NCBI GenBank assembly: GCA_964507185.1
Contig: CAZDOY010000001.1
Span: 62,001-126,000 of the forward strand
Length of the DNA stretch: 64,000 bases
DNA from: CAVRTJ01 sp964507185
GTDB taxonomy: Bacteria > Acidobacteriota > UBA4820 > DSQY01
Direction of reading: 5' to 3'
The stretch's first letter is position 1. Each line of letters starts with the position of its first letter. The position numbers and the translations under genes were made by a program. Shown in pieces: positions 32,178 to 41,327 of the stretch. The notes under the pieces are model-generated. The model saw only the letters and a list, made by a program, of their open reading frames with translations, had not been told where the DNA came from and searched no databases.

Positions 32178-32932
32178 CATTTGCTGCTCGCTATCCCGAC
32201 CTGGAAGACAAAGCCGTCCTCGTAACCGGCGCTTCTTCGGGCATCGGTCTCGCCTGCGCGAGGCTCTTTCTGGCCTCGGGCGCCCGGGTGGCGGCCCATT
32301 TTCGCTCCGGTGAAGGCGTAGTCCGGGACCTCGCCCGCGAAGCCCCGGAAGGGATCTTTCCGGTCCGGGCGGACCTGTCCGAAGAAGCAGGCTGCGTGAC
32401 GTTATGCCGGGAGGCCACCGAACGGCTCGGAGGGCTTGACGTGCTCGTGCATTCGGCCGGGATCTGGACGGACGGGTCCATTCGATCCCTTGCCCGGGAA
32501 ACGCTGGAGACCATGTTCAGGACCAATACCTTCTCCTCCTTCTACCTGGCGCGGGAGGTCGCCAACCGGATGGGCAAAGGCAGTCTCGTCTTCATCGGCT
32601 CTACGGCGGGGCAGAGGGGGGAGCCGGAGCACAGCCATTACGCCGGCAGCAAAGGGGCGGTACAGTCCATGGTCTATTCCCTGGCGCAGGAACTGGCGCC
32701 GGCCATTCGCGTGAACCTCGTTTCACCGGGGTGGGTGAGGACCCCCATGAGCCGGCAGGCCCTTGAAGAGAGGGAATCGGCCATCGTTTCTGCCGTGCCC
32801 CTCAGGCGCGTGGCCGAAGCCGAGGATGTGGCGGGGGCGGCCCTCTTTCTGGCAAGCGACGCGAGCCGGCATCTCACGGGTCAGGATATCTGCTGTTCCG
32901 GCGGCGCATTGCTCCCCATGCCCAGGGGCTGA
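32174..32932 (+). CDS. short-chain dehydrogenase/reductase (FabG-like)
   Basis: The 252-residue classical SDR has the cofactor motif T-G-A-S-S-G-I-G near 18, an S-A-G in place of N-A-G near 93, catalytic Ser in G-S-T-A-G and Y-A-G-S-K near 156, and the P-G-W-V-R-T segment. It reduces a carbonyl or oxidises an alcohol with NAD(P); the substrate is unknown. The gene is coupled (ATGA) to the MBL-fold gene, suggesting one pathway. Confidence 0.9.
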   Translation: MTFAARYPDLEDKAVLVTGASSGIGLACARLFLASGARVAAHFRSGEGVVRDLAREAPEGIFPVRADLSEEAGCVTLCREATERLGGLDVLVHSAGIWTDGSIRSLARETLETMFRTNTFSSFYLAREVANRMGKGSLVFIGSTAGQRGEPEHSHYAGSKGAVQSMVYSLAQELAPAIRVNLVSPGWVRTPMSRQALEERESAIVSAVPLRRVAEAEDVAGAALFLASDASRHLTGQDICCSGGALLPMPRG

Positions 32933-33088
32933 CATACCGTCCCGATGGGGAAAGGCGTTGCCTTTATCGGTCCGGCTCCCGGCCCGGCAAGGCCGGCCGG
33001 CTGCCCGTGCAGCCGTCCGCGACCCGGACGCACGGATCGGAAGGCAGCGCAGGGGAATCGAATCGGCGCGCAGGTTCATCCTGCTTCC

Positions 33089-35119
33089 TCACTTGGCCGG
33101 TTGCGGTTTTTGCCTCAGGGCCGATTCAAGGTCGTGGACGAGGGCAGCGACGCGAAGGCGCGTCTTGGCATCCAGATCGCAGTTCAGCGCCTTCCTGTAG
33201 AGGGGTAGGGCCTCCGCCGGGCGGTCCGTTTGCAGGTACAGCGTGCCGAGAGTCAGGTAGTTGGGTGCGTAGGAAGGATACAGTCGTATGCCCTCCCTGT
33301 AGAGATCGAGTGCCTCGTCGAACTGGCTCTTCAGGAGGTAGACGTCGGCTTCCTCTTTCAATGTGTGGGCGGGATTGGCGCTAAGCTGCAGCGCCATCTG
33401 AAAATCGGCCGCGGTCTCCGCCTTCTTTTTCTGGACGAGGTGAATCCTTCCCTTGAGGACGTAGGTCTGCGCGTCGGCGAACCCGCCCGCAACGGCTCGA
33501 CCGAGGAGGTCGAAGGCTTTCTCAGCCTCGTTCTTGTCGAGATGGTAGGCCGCAAGCGCGTTGACCGCGGACACGAGGTCCGGTTCGATCTCGATGGCCG
33601 AACCGTAGCATCGGGCGGCCTCGTCCGGCTTGGACTTCAGGACCTCCGCGTGTCCCTTGGCCACGTAGGCCCTCGCCATTCTGGGGGCCAGGGCGAGGGC
33701 GCGGTCCTGTGCCCCGATCGCCTCGTCCGGACGGCCCTCGTGCCGCAAGGCCTCTCCGTATTCGAACCAGGCCGTGGGATTGCCCGGATCCTTCGACGTC
33801 ACCGACGCCATGAGGGTGGTTGCCTTCCCCCAATGCCCCATCTCAAGGGCGTTGCGGGCCTCGTTCATGGCGTGCAGGATGCCCGTGGCGTCCGAGGGGG
33901 CGCGTAGCGTTTTCCCGACGATCTGAGGCCCGCCTCGTCCGGACCGGGCCGGCCCGCGGACCGCGGACAGAGACATGGCGTCCGCCGGGGGAGAGGACGG
34001 GATGGCCGGAAGGCGGCCTTTCAAGCCGAGAGCGGTCCTGGGTGGGGAGTCCGACAGGTCGCGCGTTTCGCCAGGATCCTTCCTGAGATCGTACAGTCTG
34101 TCCCCGCGCGTGGACCTCACCCACTTGTACCGGCCGTCGGTCACCGCAAAGAGCGGGCTCCAGCGGAAGTTGTCGTAGGCGAACCACGATTCCATGGCAA
34201 CCGTTCCGGTCTTGTCCGCCTCAGAGGAGAGAAGGTCGCGCCCGTCGGGGCGAAACGAGGCCGGGGCGGTCAGCTTCGCAGCCGAAAGGACCGTCGGGGC
34301 CACGTCAGCGAGACTGCACGGACTTGATATGCGCCGATCTCTGGTCTTGCCCGGGAGGGAAAGGATCCAGATCGAACGGACCGTGGGTTGATAGAGGAGC
34401 GCTCCGTGGGTTAACTCCCCGTGGGCCCCCAGCGCTTCCCCGTGCTCGGAGACGACTGCCACGACCGCGTCCCTTGGCAGCGCCCGCAGGAGGCGGCCGG
34501 CTTCCGAATCGAGGTAGGCCACCGCCTTGTCGTAGGGCGTTCTGTCATCCGCATGAGAGGACGGACGATGCGAGGTGTACGGGGCGTGGGTGTCGGCGTA
34601 CTGCACCCACAGGAAGAGGGGTTTTGAAGTCTTTCCCGAAAGGGCGGCGACGGCCCGGTCCGTGACCTGGGTCGCATCGCGCGCCTTCATCGGGCCCACG
34701 GCGTCGTCGTAGACGTCGAAACCGCGGCTCAACCCGAACCGGCCGTCGAGCGCCGAAGTCGCAACGACGGCGCGCGTTTCGTATCCGTCGGCCTTCAGGA
34801 TCTCGGCGAGGGTTTTTATGTCGGCGGAGAGGACGCCGTATCCGTCGTCGTACAGCCCCGTCCGGGTCGGGAGGCATCCGGTAAGAAGGGTCGCGTCCGC
34901 GGGAAGGGCCATGGGGGACGACGTGTAACAGCCGGTAAAGACGCACCCTTTTCGGGCCAGCGCATTCAGGTTGGGCGCCAGGTCCTCCGGTCCGCCCCAG
35001 GCCGCCAGCCGATCTACCCGGAAGGCGTCGAGGCTTACGAGGACGATGTCGGGGCTCTTTCCCCAGAGGCAAAGGCTCATGGACAGGACCAATGCCGCGA
35101 CGAAGATACGGATTCGCAT
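33089..35119 (-). CDS. alkaline-phosphatase-superfamily (sulfatase-like) protein fused to TPR repeats
   Basis: The 676-residue exported protein (signal peptide 1-20) joins a sulfatase-like hydrolase domain (about 22-370) to a TPR region (about 420-670) with repeats such as G-x-x-x-E-A-x-x-x-Y-x-x-A. Metal ligands are visible in V-S-L-D-A-F-R and S-E-H-G-E-A-L-G-A-H-G. The nucleophile position reads S-P-M-A-L-P-A-D-A-T rather than C/S-x-P-S-R, so no formylglycine can form and it is unlikely to be a sulfatase. A phosphodiesterase or phosphoethanolamine-type activity is possible. It is monocistronic with a GGGAGGTGAGAA ribosome site. Confidence 0.85.
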   Translation of the reverse strand: MRIRIFVAALVLSMSLCLWGKSPDIVLVSLDAFRVDRLAAWGGPEDLAPNLNALARKGCVFTGCYTSSPMALPADATLLTGCLPTRTGLYDDGYGVLSADIKTLAEILKADGYETRAVVATSALDGRFGLSRGFDVYDDAVGPMKARDATQVTDRAVAALSGKTSKPLFLWVQYADTHAPYTSHRPSSHADDRTPYDKAVAYLDSEAGRLLRALPRDAVVAVVSEHGEALGAHGELTHGALLYQPTVRSIWILSLPGKTRDRRISSPCSLADVAPTVLSAAKLTAPASFRPDGRDLLSSEADKTGTVAMESWFAYDNFRWSPLFAVTDGRYKWVRSTRGDRLYDLRKDPGETRDLSDSPPRTALGLKGRLPAIPSSPPADAMSLSAVRGPARSGRGGPQIVGKTLRAPSDATGILHAMNEARNALEMGHWGKATTLMASVTSKDPGNPTAWFEYGEALRHEGRPDEAIGAQDRALALAPRMARAYVAKGHAEVLKSKPDEAARCYGSAIEIEPDLVSAVNALAAYHLDKNEAEKAFDLLGRAVAGGFADAQTYVLKGRIHLVQKKKAETAADFQMALQLSANPAHTLKEEADVYLLKSQFDEALDLYREGIRLYPSYAPNYLTLGTLYLQTDRPAEALPLYRKALNCDLDAKTRLRVAALVHDLESALRQKPQPAK

Positions 35120-35348
35120 TTCTCACCTCCCAGAATGACCGGCGGACGAAACATCGCCTCCCCAACCGGGGTGCCGAAGCGAATCACCGAATAGGATCGG
35201 TGGGGACGACCGGGGGTTCGATGGCGAATATTCCGCAGGTGTTCCCCTCGTGCAACCCGCCGGAGAGCGCGCTCGGGCGGAGCGACGTCACAGATATTAC
35301 CACGGCCGAGTGCAGTGCGCCCCGGACGTGCGCCGGAACAAAGTGTTC

Positions 35349-35377
35349 TTGACCATATATTTAGGCGCGGCTACAGT
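35349..35377 (+). promoter_or_regulatory. sigma-70 promoter of the rfaE2-mfd operon
   Basis: TTGACC and TACAGT are 17 bases apart. The start would be near 35384, 17 bases before the ATG at 35401, with an AGGAG ribosome site between. Confidence 0.65.
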
Positions 35378-35400
35378 AATAGGCCGCGCAGGAGCATGCG

Positions 35401-36597
35401 ATGGCGAGAATACACACCCTGGGTGCAATGACAATAGGTTCCGTCTTCCTGACGCTCGGCGCGGCGGCCTTGCTCTTCGCGTGTGGAGGCGGGCCGGTCC
35501 GCGTCGGGGCCGTTCTCCCTCTCACTGGGCAGCTGGCGCCGTACGGCCGGAGCATACGCCGGGGGATCGAAGTGGGTGTCGCGACTGTGAACGCCGACGG
35601 CGGCGTATCGGGCAGGCGCCTCGAAGTTCTCGTGCGGGATTCGCTTTCGAGCCCGGACAAAGCTGCGGAGGCCTTCAAGACCCTGGTCGGGAAAGACGGT
35701 GTCCAGGCGGTCATAGGCGGGTGCTCGAGCCCGGAGGCCCTGGCCATGGAGCCCTTGGCTCGGAGTCTCCGGCGCATACTGTTTTCACCTTCCGCGTCAA
35801 GCCCGGGCCTCGGCCGTGATGGGGGCTACTTCTTCAGAAACTGGCCCTCCGACGACCTGGAAGCGGTCACGGTGGCCGATTTCGTCGCATACACGCTCCA
35901 TGCCACGAAAGTCCTTGCGGTGGCCGAAGACAACGCTTACGGACGCGGCATGGCCTCCGCGTTTTCCAGCCGGTTCCAGCGCGACGGCCGAACGGTGCGG
36001 GTCATGGAAGTTTCGGCGAAGGGGGGCGACTACGCCGGAACGGCGCGCCGGATCATTGAGGCGGGAGGCCCTCAGGTCGTCTTCATTTCGGGGTACGGTC
36101 GCACCATCGTGCGGCTGGTGGAGGCGCTCAAAGGCGCCGGCGAGGCGAGGCCTCTCCTTGCGGCGAGTGCCCTGGGCGATAGCGACATCCTCAAGAGCGC
36201 CGCAGACCGGATCGACGGACTCATTTTTCCGCTTCCACACTTCGACCCCCGAAGCCTGAATCCAGAGGTTCAGGTTTTCGTTACGGAGTACCAGGAGCAT
36301 TACCATTCGGTGCCCGGCGTTTATGCGGCGCACGCCTACGACGCCGTGCATCTACTGGCCCGGGTGATGGAGAGAAACGGCCTTCGGGCTGACGACATCA
36401 GGGCGGGGCTGCTCTCGCTCAAGAACTACTCCGGCGTCACCGGGGAGTTGACATTCAAAGATCAGGGAAGCGTGGCGAGGCCCTTCCGGCTCTTTGTGTC
36501 GCGCGGTGGCAAGGCGGTGCCGCTGAGCAGCGTTCTGGACATCGTTCTCCCGCCCCTGCAGGAGCGGGTGGCGCGTCTCCGCTTCGGGGAGGAGTAA
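35401..36597 (+). CDS. branched-chain amino-acid-type periplasmic binding lipoprotein
   Basis: The 398-residue product is a type I periplasmic binding protein (Peripla_BP_6/LivJ-like): it starts the mature part with V-R-V-G-A-V-L-P-L-T-G and has two alpha/beta lobes. A lipobox L-F-A-C puts the acylated Cys at 28. There are no ABC permease or ATPase genes beside it, so it may be a ligand sensor rather than a transporter part. It heads an operon with LPS (rfaE2), repair (mfd) and outer-membrane chaperone genes. The ligand is unknown. Confidence 0.88.
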   Translation: MARIHTLGAMTIGSVFLTLGAAALLFACGGGPVRVGAVLPLTGQLAPYGRSIRRGIEVGVATVNADGGVSGRRLEVLVRDSLSSPDKAAEAFKTLVGKDGVQAVIGGCSSPEALAMEPLARSLRRILFSPSASSPGLGRDGGYFFRNWPSDDLEAVTVADFVAYTLHATKVLAVAEDNAYGRGMASAFSSRFQRDGRTVRVMEVSAKGGDYAGTARRIIEAGGPQVVFISGYGRTIVRLVEALKGAGEARPLLAASALGDSDILKSAADRIDGLIFPLPHFDPRSLNPEVQVFVTEYQEHYHSVPGVYAAHAYDAVHLLARVMERNGLRADDIRAGLLSLKNYSGVTGELTFKDQGSVARPFRLFVSRGGKAVPLSSVLDIVLPPLQERVARLRFGEE

Positions 36598-36598
36598 C

Positions 36599-37075
36599 GT
36601 GGGGCGGGTTCTGACCCTTTCCGAACTGATCGAGGCGAGGCGGACCTGGCGGTCTGCGGGCCGGACCGTGGTCTTCACGAACGGGTGCTTCGATCTGCTC
36701 CATGTGGGGCATACGAGATATCTGAACGCGGCTGGAGCGCTCGGAGACCGCCTCGTCGTCGGTCTGAACAGCGATGCCTCCGTCAGCCGCCTCAAGGGGC
36801 CGTCCCGGCCCGTGACGCCCCAGGCGGAAAGGGCGGAAATACTGGCGGCCCTGTACGCCGTGGATGCCGTGACGGTCTTCGAGGAGGACACACCCCTCAA
36901 CCTCATCGAATCGGTCACGCCCGACGTTCTTGTGAAGGGCGGCGACTGGACGCTGGAAACCATCATCGGCCGGGAGCACGTTCTCGCCGCCGGCGGCCGG
37001 GTTCTCACGTTGCCCATCGTTCCGGGCCGCTCGACGAGCGCTCTCGTTTCGTCCTTGAACAAGCCGGCGCCGTGA
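36599..37075 (+). CDS. rfaE2: D-beta-D-heptose 1-phosphate adenylyltransferase
   Basis: The 158-residue nucleotidyltransferase activates heptose-1-phosphate with ATP to ADP-heptose for the LPS inner core. It has F-T-N-G-C-F-D-L-L-H-V-G-H near 26 (the H-x-G-H signature), V-G-L-N-S-D near 55 and K-G near 116 with the W-T-L-E G-R-E-H segment typical of RfaE domain II. It is the stand-alone C-terminal half of E. coli HldE; the kinase half is not in the window. The start is a GTG at 36599 right after a GGAGG. Confidence 0.94.
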   Translation: MGRVLTLSELIEARRTWRSAGRTVVFTNGCFDLLHVGHTRYLNAAGALGDRLVVGLNSDASVSRLKGPSRPVTPQAERAEILAALYAVDAVTVFEEDTPLNLIESVTPDVLVKGGDWTLETIIGREHVLAAGGRVLTLPIVPGRSTSALVSSLNKPAP

Positions 37076-40000
37076 TGGACCCGCTCCTCGGACGTTTCTT
37101 CTCAGAACTGTACGAGGCCCTGGGCGGACCACATGGCTTGACCTCGGTGAGGGGTGGAGCTCTGCCTTACGTGCTCGCCGCGCACCTCTCGCTGAGGGAA
37201 AGCGCAGAAGCGGTGGTGGTTTCAACGGAGGCTGAAGGGCAGAGACTCCAGTCCTTCTTCGAGGCGGTCCTCGGCGAACGCGGCGCCCCGGCGTGGTTGC
37301 CGGCTCCCGATGCGGACCCCTACGAGGGGCTGCCCAGGCATCCGGGAATCCTGCTGGAACGTGCCACGGCGCTGACGCGCACGCTGACGTCCCCGCGTCC
37401 CGCCGTCATGACCTCGGTGGAGGGCCTGCTCTACCGCGTGCCCAGGCCCGGATACTGGAAGGCGAACCTCAAGCTTCTGGAGAGGGACGAGATCCTCGAC
37501 AGACACGCCCTGCGCGTCGAGCTTTGGCGGATGGGGTTCAGACAGGTCGACCTTGTGGGCGAGGTCGGCGAGGTCGCCTTCCGGGGCGGAATCGTCGACG
37601 TCTTTCCCCCCACCGAGACCATGCCCGTGCGCTTGGAGCTCTTCGGCGAAGACGTCGAATCGGTCCGGTATTTCGATCCCGTGACCCAGCACTCAATGGG
37701 TGACGTGGCCCATCCCGTGCTCCTTTTCCCGCTCTCCGAAGCCTTGCGCGACGAAGAACTCATCACCCGGCTGCGCGGAGAGCTGTCCCAAACGGGAGCG
37801 TTTGGAGAAGTCCGCCTGGAAAGCCTCAACCAAGGTGGAGTCTACCCCTCCTACGAGGCGGAAATCCGGCACGACGCGGACTTCTACTGCACCTTCCCCG
37901 AGTTCGCGGGCAGTGCGAGATGGACGGTTCTCGAACCCGCCGCCCTTGTACACCAGGCCACGGCCACTCTGCGGGGATTTCGAGACAGCTTCGTGCGCCA
38001 GCACCGTCCCGCCTTCCTGGCCCCGGACGCGCTCTTCATGGGCGTCAAAGACCTTGTGGCGCTGACCGAGGATCCCCGGACGATCCTGGCGGGCGGCTCG
38101 GAAGAGGGGATCGTTCCCAGCGAGAGGCCGCCGGTGTTTCCCGGCGAGCCCTTCAGGATGCTCGAAGAGATCAGGAGGCGCGTCGCCGACGGCTACCGGT
38201 GTCTTGCCCTTCTGCGGGGGCAGGGAACGCTGAACCGGCTGGCGGAGATGGCCGTGGCCGAGGACTGCCCCCTGAACAGGGAGCCCCCGGAAGGCGATAC
38301 CCTTCCTCCGGGACTCTACGCCGTGAAGGCTCCCGTGGACGAGGGCGTGGTCTTCCCGAACCAGCGGTGGATGGTCGTCACGGAGCAGGAGATCTTCGGC
38401 CGTGCCCGCGCCGTGCCCGAGGCGCGGATCCGAAGGCGCGAGGCCTTTTCCACCGGGTTGCGGGACCTCAAGGTCAACGACCCGGTGGTCCACGTCGAGC
38501 ACGGCGTAGGTCTGTACCAGGGCATCGAAACGCTGGTCAGGGATGGGGTCAGGGAGGACTATCTCGTACTCGCTTACGCGGGTGGAGGAAAGCTCCTCGT
38601 TCCCGTGGCCCGTATGGACCTCATTCAGAAGTACGTGGGACCCGAAGGGCACCATCCTCCGCTAGACCGCCTCGGCGGGACGGCGTGGAAGAAGAACAAG
38701 GACAAGGTAAAAAAGGCCGTGCGCAAGGTGGCCGTCGACCTGCTCAAGCTCTACGCGACACGCCGCACCGTCGACGGCTACAACTATTCGCCCGACTCCG
38801 AAGGGCAGGAGGCCTTCGAGGCCCAGTTCCCCTTCGATCTCACGCCGGATCAGGAGAGGACGGTCCTGGACATCAAGGCGGACATGGAGTCGTCCAGACC
38901 CATGGACCGGATCGTGTGCGGCGACGTCGGCTTCGGCAAGACGGAGGTGGCCATGCGGGCGGCTTTCAAGGCCGTCGAAGAGGGGCGGCAGGTGGCCGTT
39001 CTGTGTCCGACGACCGTGCTGGCGCTCCAGCATACGGAACGGTTTCAGGAGCGCTTTGCCCCCTTTCCGGTGAAGGTGGCCATGCTCTCGCGCTTCGTGC
39101 CCGGCCCCGAACAGAAGAAAGTCCTCAAGGCCGCGGCGGCGGGAGAGGTGGACATCGTAATAGGCACGCACCGCCTCCTGTCCAAGGACGTGAATCTGCC
39201 GAGCCTCGGGCTGCTCATAGTTGACGAGGAACAACGTTTCGGCGTGGGACACAAGGAGAAGATCAAGGCCATGAAGGCCCGGGTGGACGTGCTGACCCTC
39301 ACGGCGACGCCCATACCGAGAACCCTGCAGATGGGCCTTTCGGGTATCCTGGACATGAGTCTCATCCAGACCGCGCCGAAAGACAGGCTGAGTATTCAGA
39401 CCACCGTTCAGCCCTACGACAAGGAGCTGGTGGTATCCGCCGTCAGGCGCGAGCTCTCGAGGAAGGGCCAGGTCTACTACGTCCACAACCAGGTGGAAAC
39501 TATAGCCGGAGCCGCGCGGAGGCTCCAGGAGTGGGTCCCCGGGGCGCGCGTGACCATCGCCCACGGGCAGATGGGCGAAAGGGCGCTGGAGGATGTCATG
39601 CTGGCCTTCTTCCGCGGGGAGTACGACGTGCTCGTGTGCACCACGATCATCGAGAACGGAGTGGACCTTCCGCGGGTGAATACCCTTCTGGTCGAAGACG
39701 CGCACAACTTCGGTCTCACTCAGCTCTACCAGCTGCGCGGCCGCATCGGACGTTCGGACGTGCCGGCTTACGCCTACCTGCTGACCCCGCCGGGCGTCGC
39801 GCTCATGGGCAACGCGGCCAAAAGGCTGGAGACCCTGCAGGAGTTTTCGGAGCTCGGTGCCGGGTTCAGGGTGGCCGCCGTGGATCTCGAACTGCGCGGG
39901 GCTGGAAATCTTCTGGGTGGGGAACAATCGGGACACATGGCCGCCGTCGGCTTCGAACTCTACTTGCGGATGCTCGAAGAGGCCGTCGCCGAAGCGAAGG

Positions 40001-40467
40001 GCGAAACGCCGGCTTCGGTCGCGCGTTGCGAGATGAACCTGGGACTGGACCTCTCCATCCCGATGGAGTATATGGAAGAGATGAATCAGCGCCTCTCCTT
40101 CTACAGGGAGTTATCCCTGGCCTCGAGCGTCGAGGAGGTGGACAGGATTGCGGCGGAGGTGGCGGACAGGTTCGGCCCCATGCCCGCCGAGGCCGCGTGC
40201 CTGGTCGCGTCGGTCCGGCTTCGTATCAGAGCGGAAGGTATGTACGTCAAGAATGTGACCGCCAAACAGGGACTCCTCCGCGTCCATTTCGATCCGGGCG
40301 TTCCCCTCGATTCCGCCGGGCTCGTCGCGTACCTGTCCGGAAGGCAGGGCGTCCAGCTCAGTCCCGCAGGCGCGCTCGAGGTGCCCCTGGACCGCGGCGA
40401 AGATCCATTGAGGATTCTGGACGGGGTATTGGATGCGGCCTCGCCGGGGCAGGCGGTGGCCCTATGA
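37075..40467 (+). CDS. mfd: transcription-repair coupling factor Mfd
   Basis: Mfd removes RNA polymerase stalled at DNA lesions and recruits UvrA. The 1130-residue product has the UvrB-like N-terminal region (1-400), the RNA polymerase interaction domain (about 460-540, with N-D-P-V-V-H-V-E-H-G-V-G), RecG-like helicase lobes with Walker A G-D-V-G-F-G-K-T near 625 and D-E-E-Q-R-F-G-V near 720, and a C-terminal TRCF domain (about 1000-1100). I start at the ATG at 37075 overlapping the rfaE2 stop; the longer open frame upstream lies inside rfaE2. Confidence 0.97.
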   Translation: MDPLLGRFFSELYEALGGPHGLTSVRGGALPYVLAAHLSLRESAEAVVVSTEAEGQRLQSFFEAVLGERGAPAWLPAPDADPYEGLPRHPGILLERATALTRTLTSPRPAVMTSVEGLLYRVPRPGYWKANLKLLERDEILDRHALRVELWRMGFRQVDLVGEVGEVAFRGGIVDVFPPTETMPVRLELFGEDVESVRYFDPVTQHSMGDVAHPVLLFPLSEALRDEELITRLRGELSQTGAFGEVRLESLNQGGVYPSYEAEIRHDADFYCTFPEFAGSARWTVLEPAALVHQATATLRGFRDSFVRQHRPAFLAPDALFMGVKDLVALTEDPRTILAGGSEEGIVPSERPPVFPGEPFRMLEEIRRRVADGYRCLALLRGQGTLNRLAEMAVAEDCPLNREPPEGDTLPPGLYAVKAPVDEGVVFPNQRWMVVTEQEIFGRARAVPEARIRRREAFSTGLRDLKVNDPVVHVEHGVGLYQGIETLVRDGVREDYLVLAYAGGGKLLVPVARMDLIQKYVGPEGHHPPLDRLGGTAWKKNKDKVKKAVRKVAVDLLKLYATRRTVDGYNYSPDSEGQEAFEAQFPFDLTPDQERTVLDIKADMESSRPMDRIVCGDVGFGKTEVAMRAAFKAVEEGRQVAVLCPTTVLALQHTERFQERFAPFPVKVAMLSRFVPGPEQKKVLKAAAAGEVDIVIGTHRLLSKDVNLPSLGLLIVDEEQRFGVGHKEKIKAMKARVDVLTLTATPIPRTLQMGLSGILDMSLIQTAPKDRLSIQTTVQPYDKELVVSAVRRELSRKGQVYYVHNQVETIAGAARRLQEWVPGARVTIAHGQMGERALEDVMLAFFRGEYDVLVCTTIIENGVDLPRVNTLLVEDAHNFGLTQLYQLRGRIGRSDVPAYAYLLTPPGVALMGNAAKRLETLQEFSELGAGFRVAAVDLELRGAGNLLGGEQSGHMAAVGFELYLRMLEEAVAEAKGETPASVARCEMNLGLDLSIPMEYMEEMNQRLSFYRELSLASSVEEVDRIAAEVADRFGPMPAEAACLVASVRLRIRAEGMYVKNVTAKQGLLRVHFDPGVPLDSAGLVAYLSGRQGVQLSPAGALEVPLDRGEDPLRILDGVLDAASPGQAVAL

Positions 40468-41327
40468 CCGCCAGGCGTCTCCTTCTCCTGTTCGCGCTGT
40501 CCGGAATCTTCCTCGTTTCGGCCTGCCACCGGGATCCGATCCAGCGGCTGAAGGCCGAACCCGACGTGCTTGCCGTGGTCGGGCGCTACTACATCCAGAA
40601 GAAGACATTCAAGGCAGCGCTCGACCAGAACCAGGTCGCTGATACGACCAACGCCGACATCATGAGCCGCGTCTGGGACCACCTCGTGAACGACGTGCTG
40701 ATACTCAACGACTCGGTCGGCTCTCCCGTCCCTGCTTCACCCGAACCGCTCGAGAGGTTCGCCGATTACGGGGTCCTGGAGGATGCGGCGTCGGCCGAGC
40801 TGCAGCAGAAGGTCTACTCGAAGGTGGAAGTCTCCCGGAAGGAGGTCGAACGCTACTACAGGGACCACCTCAAGGATTTTCAGAAGGGCCGGGGCGTCCT
40901 GTTGCGCGAAATCCTCCTGCCAGGCCTCAATCAGGCGAAGGAAGCCGAGAAGCTTCTCCAGCGGGGCCATTCCTTCATCGCCGTGGCAAGGCTCTATTCC
41001 CTGTCTCCGGAGAAGGGCGGCGATCAGTACTTCGAATACCAGGAACTTCCCGATTACCTCCGGCGGGAGGTCCGCATCGCCAAGGCGGGTGTACCCACGC
41101 GGCCCATCCAGGTATCGGCCGAGTTCTACCAGATCCTTCTCGTCGTCAAGAGCTACGAACGATACACGCTTCCCCTGCAGGACATGGCGCCGCACATCCG
41201 TCTGACCATTTCGGATGCCAAGGGCGATCAACTCCTCGACGCCTACATGGCCGGACTGCGCCGCCGCTTTAAAATCACGGTGTTTTGGTCTAAACTGCCC
41301 TTTACCTACCGGAAGGAGACCCAATGA
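40464..41327 (+). CDS. PpiC/SurA-like lipoprotein
   Basis: The 287-residue product has a lipobox V-S-A-C (Cys at 21) and a SurA/PrsA layout: an N-terminal helical chaperone part (25-130) and a parvulin-like domain (about 140-240; R-G-V-L-L-R-E-I-L-L near 143, A-R-L-Y-S-L-S-P-E-K-G-G-D near 175). The rotamase core is short and lacks several usual catalytic residues, so it may be a chaperone only. Its ATG overlaps the mfd stop, and its stop overlaps the next PpiC-type gene. Confidence 0.85.
   Translation: MTARRLLLLFALSGIFLVSACHRDPIQRLKAEPDVLAVVGRYYIQKKTFKAALDQNQVADTTNADIMSRVWDHLVNDVLILNDSVGSPVPASPEPLERFADYGVLEDAASAELQQKVYSKVEVSRKEVERYYRDHLKDFQKGRGVLLREILLPGLNQAKEAEKLLQRGHSFIAVARLYSLSPEKGGDQYFEYQELPDYLRREVRIAKAGVPTRPIQVSAEFYQILLVVKSYERYTLPLQDMAPHIRLTISDAKGDQLLDAYMAGLRRRFKITVFWSKLPFTYRKETQ

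Noticed and set aside
36685..37074. N-terminal extension of Mfd by 130 codons
   Set aside because: The extension lies in another frame of rfaE2. The ATG at 37075 overlaps the rfaE2 stop and gives the normal Mfd length.
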